A DNA stretch of 64,000 nucleotides from Mantamonas sphyraenae (taxonomy: Eukaryota > CRuMs > Mantamonadidae): assembly GCA_026936335.1 (NCBI GenBank), contig JAPMXV010000041.1:100708-164707 (forward strand). The letters are read 5' to 3'. The position numbers were made by a program, and so were the translations under genes. Below, one piece after another: positions 34,453 through 45,814 of this stretch (positions are counted from its first letter, which is position 1; each line of letters begins with the position of its first letter). Under the pieces are notes generated by a model. That model was given only the letters and a program-made list of their open reading frames with translations, ran no database searches and was not told the origin of the DNA.

Positions 34453-37053
34453 GCTGCTACTGCTGCTGCGTGCAGAAGCGTCAGCGTCGTTGAACAGGGC
34501 AAACTTGAGGATCTCAGCAGCCACAGTGGCATCCTCCTTTTCCACCTTGCCCGAGAGACGCAGGCGTGCGTGTGCAGTGGCCAGACGGATGAGACACTCG
34601 AGGGTACGCACGGTGATGGGCAGCGTCTTTGTGGTTTCAATGTTGCGCAGGTTGGCGTACTCCTCGGCCAGGACCTCGCTGGTCTCCTGCTGCAGCTCGG
34701 GCTTGATGCGTGCCTTTGCATACGCAATGTACTTCTTCATAAAGTCCACCTTGAGGACGGTGTTCTTGGGGCGTCCGGGCATGCTGTTGTCATACATGGC
34801 CTCCTCGTGGTTGTCGTCCTCCTCATCATCCCCTTCGGCCTGTGCCTCTTCGCCCGTGTCCTCCAGTCGGTTCTCCATGCGTGTGTGTGCACTTGCGTCC
34901 TTGTTCTTGTCCTTGAACAGGTGCATCTTCAACACGTGTGCGCTGATCTCTCTGTCCAGCGTGGCGTCGATGTTGTCCAACACAATGAAGAGCAGATCGA
35001 AACGTGAGAGCAACGAGTCGGGCAGTCCAATGTTCTCGTGAGGAGTGCGCTCCCTGTTGTACTGGCCATACACAGGGTTTGCCGCAGCCACCACACTGCA
35101 TCGTGCATGCAACTCGGCATGGATTCCGGCCTTGGCAATCGTCACTGTTTGCTGTTCCATCACCTCGTGGATGGCCACTCGGTCGTTGTCACCCATCTTG
35201 TCAAACTCATCCACACACACCACGCCACGATCCGCCAGCACAAACGCACCTGCCTCCAGGCGCCGTTCACCCGTCTCTGGATCGGTGGTCACGGCTGCAG
35301 TGAGACCCACCCCTGAGGAGCCTCGACCTGTGGTGTTGATGGCCAACGGGGCCAGATGGAGCACAAAGCGAAGCAGCTGCGACTTGGCCGTGGACGGATC
35401 ACCCACCATGAGCATGTTGAGATCACCACGCAGATGGGTGCCATTGGGCAGTGTCTTTTCCTCACCACCCAGCAGCAACAGCAACACCGCCTTTTTCATG
35501 TACTCGTGGCCGTAGATGCTCGGCGCCACACTCTGACACATAAAATCCAGCAGTTCGCCCTGGTTGCCTGCCTTGGCCTGAGCCAGACCCAGGATGCGTG
35601 ACACGTCGTCACTCTCCAACACAGCTGCACTCTGTTCCTTGCTCTTTTTGATCACCTGGTTGGCAATCAGCAGCGTGCGAAACACGCCACTGCTGCTTCC
35701 CTTGGCATACGTGGGTCCAATCGCACGGTAGATACCCACCAACCGCACTCGGTCCCCTGGCTTCACAGAGTCCACCAGGTCGTCCGTCAGCACAGCCTGG
35801 CAGCTGCGCGGCAGCTGGCCCGCAGGTGCATGTTCGGGCATCTCCTGCAACTGGATGTACTGGTTGTCCGTGTACTCGCAATGTCCATACTCCGTCGTCA
35901 ATGGCTGGTCGTTCTCGTCCTGTGTGTCACACACATAGTCGTCGGCCAATCGTCAGTGGGTGTCCGTGCCGGGGGGGTCCGTGTCAGAGAGCGTCGTTTG
36001 TCAAAAAGCACGGCCAATTTGTGTGCACCCCCCCCCGTCGGCTTGTAACCACCCGTCTCCAGGGCCACGATGCCACTGCCAACACTGGACAATGCACCCA
36101 TGGCATACAAACTCACCTTGGTCGGGTATGTAGAAAGCGTCGGAGCGCCGACGAGCGACGTGGCGTCACGGTAGGTGCGTGAAAGGAACGAGTTGCCCGT
36201 CTCCGAGTAGTGCACCGACTTGGCAATGCGCGGCCGCACAAGCGACACTATGTGACATGCACACACACACACACACACACACACGTGACCCAACGTTCTG
36301 TGTCAGTCGCTCGTCCTATGTGGCCCCCTTTTCCCTCCCCTGCATGCCTGCCTACGCCGTACGTGCGCCGACCTGTCAAAAGCGGAGAGGGCTTGATCAC
36401 ACCTCCGCACTTTTGGCAGGCGCCCCCCTCCCGCCCTGCCATCATCCATCCTCACCACGTACCTTTGGTCACAATGCCCTCCAATGCAACCATCTTGGAC
36501 ACAAAGTGGCTGTCGAGCTGCCGCGGCGTAACCAGGTGCGAGACAAAGGAGCCTTCGAAGCCGACGTGAAACTCGCGCACCGTCTTGGCATAATCCGGAT
36601 AGTTTGCCTTCATAAAGTCTGACAGGCCCTCTTCAAACGCACGAATGTACTCCACAGGTTTGTTCAGCACTCCCTGTGCCAGGTCTGTGTTGAAGTCCCG
36701 CAGGTCGTTCAGGTTCACCGTCAGACGGTTCTCGTTCTCCTCCATCATGGCGTCGATTTTCAACGCGTACGGCGAATTGCCCTGTCCCCGCACATGGACG
36801 CATGTACACCACACATGTCAGTCATCACCGGTTGGTCCATGGGCATATGTGGCACCACGTGGCATGCCCTGGCTGTGGATGGCCTCCAGTGCGGCACAAA
36901 GCGGGGTCCAAGACAAGCGACACGCGCGTGGTGATCATGCGCCAACCAAGCAGCGTAGAAAACCCCCCCAAAACTCACCTCTTGGTCAAGAAACTCGGCA
37001 AAGGCACTCTTGATGGACTCGTCCACCTCGTACAGGTCAGTGGCGGATGTCAT
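33886..37053 (-). CDS. MCM3: MCM3, subunit of the MCM2-7 replicative helicase
   Basis: Four exons (37053-36979, 36781-36463, 36247-36117, 35919-33886) sum to 2,559 nt, 852 aa. Key features are VTKVSLVRPRIAKSVHYSET in the N-terminal OB region, EMPEHAPAGQLPRS, Walker A GDPSTAKSQ, the sensor/arginine region with SRFDLLFIVLDN, Walker B GVVCVDEFDKM, and the MCM3-type GLTAAV hairpin. The C-terminal domain has an acidic poly-D insert and a Ser-rich stretch, then a winged-helix end (VEEVNRTRRRSMPVFSEAVA). MCM3 pairs with MCM5 and MCM7 in the hexamer loaded at origins. Introns hold (CA)n tracts and poly-C runs. Length is close to human MCM3 (808 aa). Confidence 0.95.
36257..36284 (+). repeat. (CA)n microsatellite in MCM3 intron
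   Basis: Fourteen or so CA units close to the acceptor of the third MCM3 exon. Confidence 0.85.
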
Positions 37054-37199
37054 TGTCTGCAACAAGGTGTGTGGGCTGGGTGCGATGGCGCGTATTGTAT
37101 TGGCCACATGGCTGTGCACATGGCCTTTGGCTAGTCGATGCACCACATGGTGCGACAAGGTAGTATGGGTAAGCCTGTGGATTTGGATCTGTAGGCCGA

Positions 37200-40100
37200 T
37201 CATTTGCCTCCTTCGTCGCTTGGTACCCTTTGTCGCTTGGGAGCATGCTGTTGTGGTTGTGACCCACCCGAATCCTCTTCTTCCCCCACTTCCTCATCTC
37301 TTCTCTTCTTGCTTCTCTCGCCTGCCTTGTCTGCTGCCTTGCGTTGCACCTTGATTTTCTTTGTTGGCTTCTCCATCCAGACGCCTGTGACAAAGAAGAG
37401 CATCTGCCGCCAGAAGATGCAGTGTGCAGAGCCTCGGTCTCTCTGAACTGCCTGGTGCAAGTTGTGCTCACCCTCGCCCTCCATCTCTTTGCATGCGTGC
37501 CGTTGTGCAAAGCGTTTGAGCTGCTTGGTGGCGTCAAACATGTTGGAGTCGATGTCCGACAGGCAGTGGCTGCTGCACGTCCGCCATCGCCCAAACTTCT
37601 CAGCGCCAAAGTCGTCCAAGTTGTCGACAGCGCTGCCACAGAAGCACTGCTGCGATGTATACCTCTCGTCTGCTGCAATGACGACAAAGTGGTTGGCCAG
37701 CATCTCCCGCATCTCCTGCGATTTCCCGCGTCCGCCAAACGTCTTTGTCGGCTGCAGCACAATCACCTGCTCCAGGCCCAGATGCGCGCGGAACTTGTGG
37801 ATCACGGAGATCATCTCACGCACGCCTGCCATCCTTCGTTTGCGAAACGTTGCGTACTGCGCACGCATGTGCTTCGCATCCTTGTGCAAATCTTTTCCGA
37901 AGACACGTTGCTTGTACTCCTCCTTGAAGTCCGTGTACGACGCCAGCACTCGGTCCTGCCCTGCCTTGTGTGCCTGCACATCGTGGCTGTCCAGGGGCAA
38001 GGTGGCCACATACAGCTGGCCGTCCCGCACAAAGATCGCCTCGACCCAGTCGCGTCCACGACCAGGGTCAATGCTGATCCACAGCACCTTGCGTGCATGC
38101 TCAAGGACTGCGTATCCATTCTTGGCAAAGGCCTTGACCTGCTCGACCAAGCCACGCTTCGGAACGGGGTACTTCGGGAAACCGGGAGCAATCTTCTGGA
38201 TCTCGGTCGTCCACGTGTCTGGCATGCCCGTGGGCTTCAGCACGGCCAGGGCAATCAGCGCGTTCTTCTTGGGGTCCAGCAGAAGGGGCAGGAGATGAGC
38301 CATCCTTGGCCTGATCAATGTTGCGAGGCTCGCCGGTGAAGGCAGGAGAGTGTGAACTCTTGGTGGCTGTAACACAAACGCTCGTCTGTACTTGCCCTGA
38401 GCGGCGATTCCACCAGAGAGCATGCGCATGCTGCTGGCGCTGACGTTCTTCAGCAGGCACCTTGCGTTTTTCGTGCCAACGCCGCGCGTGAGCATGAGTA
38501 TTGACTTCACGGGAACTGTTCGCAGCGGCCGTTTCCCTGCCCAGTGCTTGTTGGGCAGATCCTCGTCACTGTTGTTTTCTGGCATGCGACGAGCATACCG
38601 ACACCGATACACTGCCTGCTTGAGCCATTTAGGGAGACTCGGGATGGCCTCATCCGTCAAAACCCACTCGCGTTCTTTCAGTGCATTCCACCAACCCGGA
38701 TTGGCGTCCGACTTGGCGTTCGGGTTTGCGTCTGGGGGGTCGTTTGGGTTGGCGTCCGGGTTGGCGTCCGGGTTGGCGTCCGGGTTGGCGTCCGGGTTGG
38801 CGTCCGGGTTGGCGTCTTGGGGGTCATCTGGGTTGGCATTCCCGTTCGGCTTTCCATGGGCTTTCCACCTTGCTTCCATGGTGTTCACAAAGATCTTAAA
38901 CGCGTACGTCTTGACGGAGTACGCGCCGAAGACGAACTGGCCGCCAATGTCAACCGGACCGGGAAACATCGCGTCAACACAGTCCAATGATGCTGCTGTC
39001 GATGCAATGGCGCGCTTTGCTTGTGTGCTTTTGAGATTGGTCTTCAGGTCGGGCTTGAGCATCACATCCAACAGCACAGACAACGCGTCCCGTTTGCCAC
39101 GCACGTGCTTGCCGAGTTGATCCGAGAGACTTGCGCACACCTCCTCGTACGGGTCCCATGGAGGTACACCTTGTGAGCGCTGCGCATCCACAGAGAGCTG
39201 CGCATCCACGGAGGACTCCTGCACATCCATGGATGACTCCACATCCACAGAGGGCAGCACATCCACGGAGGACTCCTGCACATCCATGGATGACTCCACA
39301 TCCACAGAGGGCAGCACATCCACGGAGGACTCCTGCACATCCATGGATGACTCCACATCCACAGAGGGCAGCACATCCACGGAGGACTCCTGCACATCCA
39401 TGGATGACTCCACATCCACAGAGGGCAGCACATCCACGGAGGACTCCTGCACATCCATGGATGACTCCACATCCACAGAGGGCAGCACATCCACGGAGGA
39501 CTCCTGCACATCCATGGAGGGCCCCTGGACCTCCACTGAAGAGTGAGCAGCAGCCGCGGCAGCAGCCTTTGTGGCCTTGTGGATGGGCTGAGAGAACACA
39601 AAGTCACGTGTGTCCTTTGTCGACACCTGGTGGGTTTGGAACGCCTTCTTGGTCTTTGCATAGCTTGTACGCATGAGCGCGGCGACGCTGGCCACGATGG
39701 CGGACATGGGCAGCTCGCTGGGCGCCCCGTTCCTCATCAGCGCCACGATCATCGGGTAGGCACACAAGGAGATGGCCGACTGCAGGCTGCCATTGAAGGC
39801 ACGAGCGATGTCATTGGCCATGCTCGACACGGGCGCCTCCGAAAGATCCACCTTCAGACGCGTGACCATGAAGGAAAAGTCGAAACCATGTTGACCATCG
39901 CCCGCCTTCTGTATCCCGTTCCTGGTAAATCGTACAGACTTGAGCTCCTCTGGGGTGTCCACGTTCTCCTTGAGTACCTTGAGGTTGTGCGTCGCCACTG
40001 TGCGCAGGGCCGTGAACGCTTCGAGCAGGTAGAAGGGCTTCACGCGGCTGTGATCTTCCACCATCCCGTCGACCACCATCCCGTCAATCATCGTCTGATC

Positions 40101-43100
40101 CTCTGTTGGCAGCTCCGCCTCGTCCAGCTCCGACTCATCCAGCTCCACCTCATCCAGCTCCGCCTCCCCCTGCTCGTCGCTGCCATCCACCGATTGCTGA
40201 CGTCCATGGGGCGCAGTGAACCATGCAGTTGGGTCCTTTTTCACCTCTGGAATCACCTGGTCGACGAACCATGCTCGAAGCAAGGCTGTTTGCACGAGCA
40301 TACAGTCCGCCAATGCTCCAAGCACGTCAGCCTCGCTCTTTCCAAGCCCACGCACGTTCGCCTCCAGCTTCAGATTCTTCTTGAGATCGCTTTGGTACTC
40401 AACAAAGTCGTGCTCCCTGATCGCCGTGGCCGAAGGCAGCAGCGTGGCGAAATCAAAACCGTGCGGAATCCACACGGGTCGCCCACGCCGGCTTCCCTTC
40501 ACGTCATCCTTGTCATAAAAAGCATCCTTGAGCGGCGTCAATGTCTCGCCCTCTGTTGTTGCCCCTGTCTGGAGCGCCACCTCGAATAGGTCCGCACGGG
40601 TCGCTGATGATGGGGTCGCAGGAGGGCGAAGCACTTGGCCATCCTTCCGCAGGAGCACTGCCAGTTGTTTCTCGTGCCGTGCTGTGATCACATGTGGAAC
40701 AGATGTCCACCTTTTAACGGCCTCACGGGAACCGAGTGACTCCTCCTTGTTCTTTTTGAAGACAGATGCATCAAAGCCAGCAGGAATCTCCTCCACAAGC
40801 TGCTCGATTTCGGCTTCAGTTGCCGTCAGCAGGTAGGGCACCGCACAGTCCTCCTCGTCCGGCTCCGTGGCGTCCTCCTGGCCCACCATGGCCTTCGCAA
40901 CATCCTTGTGAATGCCCTGTGCGAGATGGAATGGCATCTCCTGCACGTGCAGCGTCCCTTCCCGTGCACTGTGGCCACGCCCGAGCTTGTACTCCATATG
41001 CATACGGGTGTCATCGGTGTTCTTCAGCTCTGGCTTGTGGTTGTAGGTGATGTTGACCTCAGTCAAGCCCAATGCTTGTGCCAACTCCTCCACTGAGCGC
41101 GGTTTCGGCTTGGCCTGCGTACACAGTCTGCTGAACGACTCCATCACGGTCTGCGCGCGTTGATGATCGAGACCATGCACTCCTCCAAGCCGCTGGCAGA
41201 CTGCTTGCGCCAAGGCGACGGCCGACATCGGACCATGGTCACGTTCGGTCTCCTCCAGACCCACCGTGAGCAGCTGCTGCCTCAGCGCTTCAGTCTCTTC
41301 TTCCTTCTTTTCGTCGTCACTCTTGATCGATGATTTCCCTCGCGATTTGGTCTTTGTCGTCTTCCCCTTTTTGGGCTTCTTCTTGACTCCCTTGGCCCAG
41401 GTTATCAGTTTCCATGAGGTCGCTTTGGCGTGCACTTTCTTCGTGTCCACCACATGGGCGTTGAAGATGTTGACAACCCGCAGCCCCGGAGCTGACCCAT
41501 GGAGTGCGAGGCCAGCCATGAGACGCCCCTCGCGGTGGCACAGAACGACATCGTCCTCGGCCTTGACCTGGTTTTTGGCGGCCTGCTTTCTGACGGCCTT
41601 ATTCTGACGGCCTGGTTTGTGACGAACTCGTCCAGTGACATCGTTGCCACTTGATGGGCAGCAAGGTAGTCGCGCATCACTGGCGCCAGGGTGGTGACAG
41701 TGGCACGAGCGGCGAACGCTCGCTGCTTGGCGTTGGAGAAGGTGTCCTGGGACGCAGCTGCACTCAGTTGCTGGTAGAAGCGTTGCAGCTCGGCTGGCGT
41801 GGCTCGACCTGCAAACAGTGCGGCTGTGGACACGACGTCGTCCACAACCACAACCGTGCGAGTCGAGAACAGCTTGCTCAATCTGGGCAACACAGTGTCG
41901 AGGATCGTGGTGACCCATTGCCAGGCAGAGGTGAACGTGGCGGGATGCGTGATGGTATGGTCGGAGAGGTGCAAGTAGCGAGCGGCGAGGCTGCTGAGGC
42001 CAACGTACACTGCGGCAAGGCGGGTTCCCCCCGACCCAGCGACGCCACGCTGCACACCACCCTCCACGCCCTCGTTGACAGCAGAGTCAGCCAAAGGTGG
42101 GGGTTGCCAGTTGTCGTTCAACACGTCCAGACACTTGGCGGTCACTGGCGTCTTGTCGCCGCTTGAAGTCGGAAGCTGTGTCAGCTGCCCTGCTGCCGAT
42201 GTCTGCGTGGCGGGCACACGGTTGAAACGGAGCCCACGCACAGATGCGGTTGACCCGGCAACCTGCACCCGAGTCGAAGGTGGCCGTCCCAGAGGCGCTG
42301 GTGTTGTCCCACGAGCCCGTGCAGCGTGCGCGTACAAACGCCTTCCAGCAGCTGAGGTGGAGCTCTCCTTGCTCTGCATCACAACTCGCGGGCCCCTGAT
42401 GGCCATGGGCTTGCGGAACACGTTTGATTTGTTGTCGAGAGCCACGGTGCCCATGGCAGACGGCAACCGCCACTCCTTTTCCGGTTGAGACTTGAGGAAG
42501 ACCAGTTTGAAACCCGTGGGCGCAAGCTCAGGCGCTGGCCACTCCTCGTCAGTCAGCTGCTGCGCAAGGTCATTGTACACACGGAATTTCCCTTCCGCCA
42601 GTGGAAGCCATGCCGTGTAGTGGGCCCCTTTGAAACAGAGCACCCCGAAGGGCACTTGCTGCTCTTGCTCCGGCAGGCCCTCGCCCACACGCTGCTGGAG
42701 TGCTCCTCGCTCCGCAAGCTTTGCAACCCCTGCGGCGTCCGCTGGCGGGGGGGTACCACCATGCAACATCTGGATGGGGAATCCAGAGTCGAATGCGACC
42801 TCGAGGCGGTGATGGAAATCTGCCGAGTCACCCCACAGGTCGTCGCCCCCCGCGAGCGCTGTAGCGGCAAGGAAGAGATCGTTGCAGGCCACGGCATACA
42901 TGTCGTCGTCACAGAACATGGCCATGCACCAGGTCTGCCGCAGAAGGGCCGTGTTGACGACGCTGGGGTCTGTGTGTGCCGGCGCAAAGAAGAGGGGCGG
43001 GTGAGCAATCGGGTCAGCGGGATTGAGTGCGGTTTGAGCTTACCTTGCTCCCCAGGCTCAGGCCCCAACTGGGTCGGGTCGTTCCCGCCTGTCGTTACCT

Positions 43101-43419
43101 CCAGCCATGCGAGAAGGTACTTGCACATGGACGTTCGCAGAGGTGGAGAGGCGCGCACAGCAGTTGAATAGGACGACACCCAGCATGCCACCTTCGCGGT
43201 GTTGACACCGTTGACGTTGGCGTACCCTTGCATGTCACCTTCGGGCTCGCCCAGATTTGCAGGTAGTCTTGTTCGTGGTGTGTACAGGGAAATCGACTCG
43301 TTGTCGGCCACACAGGTCGGACACACCAGCGACACGTGAGATCGGGCTGACGTTACCCAGCACACCATGAGCACTGTCTCGTTGTTGCAGCTATGGTGCT
43401 GACACTTCAGAATCGACAT
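37200..43419 (-). CDS. Second giant Fanzor/TnpB-like RuvC protein with a possible protease-like N-terminus (one frameshift)
   Basis: Exon 1 is 43419-43044. A 74-nt GT-AG intron is followed by exon 2 from 42969, open to about 41600. There a one-base frame change within a duplicated GGCCGTCAGAA leads into the frame that ends at 37200. Total is about 1,980 aa. The N-terminus has a Cys-rich start (LVCPTCV) and a protease-like box, GAHYTAWLPLAEGKFRVYND, resembling the His box of USP/papain-fold deubiquitinases; the cysteine partner is not certain. The middle has a Lys-rich stretch near 41400, six 19-residue repeats and an ANPD tetrapeptide tract. The C-terminus has RuvC-I WISIDPGRGRDW (D at 38069), RuvC-II ADERYTSQQCFCG (E at 37667), zinc-finger-like cysteines, and RuvC-III QRDRGSAHCIFW (D at 37439), matching the first island's protein (QRD-x2-S...FW). 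It ends 147 bp from the MCM3 start. Confidence 0.65.
38745..38818 (-). repeat. 12-bp coding repeat (ANPD) in the second RuvC gene
   Basis: GGTTGGCGTCCG repeated about six times, encoding ANPD on the minus strand. A longer imperfect NPDANP/NPNAKSD tract flanks it. Confidence 0.9.
39211..39535 (-). repeat. 57-bp coding repeat, about 5.6 copies
   Basis: The unit beginning GAGGACTCCTGCACATCCAT starts at 39211, 39268, 39325, 39382, 39439 and 39496. It encodes a 19-residue repeat (SSMDVQESSVDVLPSVDVE), in phase because 57 is divisible by 3. Copies are essentially identical, which implies recent expansion or a flexible linker. Confidence 0.95.
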
Positions 43420-44739
43420 TCTACACTCTTGAAACTATTGACTCCACCCGCGCACTTGGGCCAGCCGCCGCTTTTCAGAGCAGGTCAGTTGTCAAACGTC
43501 AAGCCTCGCGCCTCGCTGTCAAATGCCGCAGAAAGCTTGTTGCCCTCTCCGACGACGCCCCCGAGCACTTGCACACAGTTCACAAGCCCCATCCTACACA
43601 GTCCTACGCACATCACTTGCTGCTCTGGAAGGGCCCCGCGCACGCCGTGCCGACGAGAACATCGAAACGCACGTTGGCCGTTTGCCGGCACAGAGAGGTT
43701 GAGATCCTGCAGTTCACAGTCGCTGAGGAGCACAGTGGCCCATGTAACGATGTTGAGGAACAGATGGAACAGAAGCTGGACCTGGACGACCAGGAGGGCG
43801 AGGAAGGTGGGGTGCTGCTTTCGCAGGCGTTGCACGTCACAATAGAGTCTCGGCTGTTTTGTACCTGGCAAACTCAATCCAGCAGGAGATAGATCACCGA
43901 GGAGGGGTTGAAAGGTAGGAGGCATGGCCACAACGCCAAGAAAAATTGATGAGTGGCTAGAAGTTGCCGCGTCGTCGCGCTGCGTCGTCGCCTCTACATG
44001 CAAATGTGGGTGTGATGTGCTGTCCCCGTTTTCAGTATGCTCCCTGTACGACGCCCGATTGCCCACCAAACCGGCAGACGCAGCGCTGGGCACCGCACGG
44101 GCAAAAGAGTGATGCTTCGTTGCCGTCGCGTGACCAGCAAGTGGCACACGTCCACAGGAACCAAACAGAGTCAAGTGGAAAGGCTGTGCGACTACACCAA
44201 GACACTACAGCAGGAAGCGCCCCTTGCCGTGGGGCCTTGGCCGTCCTCTACGACACAAAGAACCGCCTTGTCAGGCTACGTGAAAATCAGGTTGTGAATC
44301 CACGGTATCGGGCTTCACACGCTGTCTCATGGTGTTTGTAGATACATATTGGGACATGGGTCTGCTGAGGGGAGACGCATGTGCACAATAATTGTACTGG
44401 GTGTCAAGGGGTGCATCTCAACGGCGTCAACCTGCATGCTGCTCCTCCCACGGGTGTTGGAGCCAAAACCAGAGGACCATGTGGCATGATGACTGTATGC
44501 AGGCGTTCCATGGATTGTTTATGCACGGGGCGCATGGTACTGTTCGCAAAGCCCGGTTGCAACGGGGTCGCTCCTGACTGAGGAGACTGCTGCCAGGGGA
44601 GGTGGGCACTATCCACGCCTTGTAGGTGCCCCACTTAGCCCTCCCTGCTTCTCTTTGAGCCCCCCCGACACAAAGATGGCAATGGGAGTACGGGTTTTTC
44701 AGCACCAGCGTGCGCCCTGAATGGCTACGCTCCACGATC
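43420..44739 (-). other. Non-coding part of the second accessory island
   Basis: About 1.3 kb between the giant RuvC gene and the Tc1-type transposase. Several open frames of 60-230 codons exist on both strands (for example minus 44174-43485), but none shows a domain, splice support or biased composition. It may contain promoters, element ends or a guide RNA. I see no clear terminal inverted repeat. Confidence 0.4.
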
Positions 44740-45760
44740 CTACATGCGGTACCCGCAGTGATGGACCCAGTTCCTCACATCAGCAGCCGTAACATGCCCC
44801 AATGCAGTACAGATCGCCGCGAAAGTGCAAATGTCCACTCGATGAAATTCCCTGCGGAGGACCGCCTTGAACTTGCTAAACATGAGCTCGATGGGGTTGA
44901 GCGTAGGTGTGCAAGGCGGGAGAAACTCGACATCCACCCCATACCAGGTGCACAGCTGGCGTACAGCATCGCCTTTGTGGATGGAGCAGTTGTCCATGAC
45001 CCAGAACTGTTTGGCGGCAATCTCGCATGCGGGGCAAGAGGTCTTGCTCCAGGAACTCCATAAACAGCTGCCGGTTGTATGACCCCTCTCGCATTGTGTA
45101 CGCTACCAGTGGCGAGCGCCCACCGGTGCTGATGGCCGCCAGCACGCTGATGCGCTTTTGCTTGGGATGGTTCTCCACAACGACCGCTGGTTGCCCACGT
45201 TTCGCACGACCATATCTCCTGTAGCACACTCTGTTGTTCACTGCAGTTTCGTCCAAGAAGACCACGTTCGGCGCTCGGAACACACCGCGAATCCTCATTG
45301 CTCGAGTAAACTCGCGTGTGCGCGCCACGGTGGATTCCCTGAACCGTTGCTTGGCGATAGCACTCACCTTCTTGCGAGTCAGTCCCATGCGCGCACAAGA
45401 ACGGCGAATTGTGGACAGAGATACCACCTTGTTGCGATGAAGAGCAACGGCTACTTGCAACTCGTCCAGGTACAGTCGCGGATCATCGGCCACCTGTTCA
45501 GCAATGAATTGGTCGTCATTGGCATCCAGGAGACGCCTGAACGGTGGTTGGGCCACAAGAGGGCGTACATGGCCCATGGCTCGGTGTTGACGTACAATCT
45601 TGGACACGACGGAAGGAGACACACCGAGAGCCTCCGCTGTGCCTCTGCACGAAGGACGCAAGCTGGATTGGTAGTGAAAGAGAATGCATTCTCGTTTGTC
45701 CGCCGAAAAGGCTTTGCCGTGGATGTATGACCCACCCGTTGCATTCGTTTTGACGGTCAT
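44740..45760 (-). mobile_element. Tc1/mariner (IS630-Tc1) transposase, DD34E, one base from intact
   Basis: Starts [18 protein letters not shown]. It carries the paired-type DNA-binding HTHs (PSCRGTAEALGVSPSVVSKI; VVSLSTIRRSCARMGLTRKK), catalytic D1 in NVVFLDETAVN, D2 in VMDNCSIHKGD, and E in LPPCTPTLNPIELMFSKFK with 34 residues between D2 and E. The frame changes once, at a CCCC run near 45035, between LEQDLLP and ACEIAAKQFW. Otherwise the 1,021-nt region would encode about 339 aa, a full-length Tc1-type transposase. The single indel means a very recent loss or a sequencing error. Its start lies 55 bp from the NAD synthetase start codon, head-to-head. Flanking TIRs were not found by eye. Confidence 0.9.
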
Positions 45761-45814
45761 TTTTGTTTTGCGTTGCTGACCACAGCGCGCGGAACGCCAC
45801 AATACAAAGGAGCG

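Noticed and set aside
43485-44174. 229-codon minus frame upstream of the second RuvC gene
   Set aside because: No domain, no splice junction that joins it cleanly to exon 1, and similar-length frames exist on both strands here.
44690-45800. Possible terminal inverted repeats around the Tc1 transposase (TCAGCA near 44700 and 45780)
   Set aside because: Only about six to eight matching bases, no TA duplication; within chance expectation.
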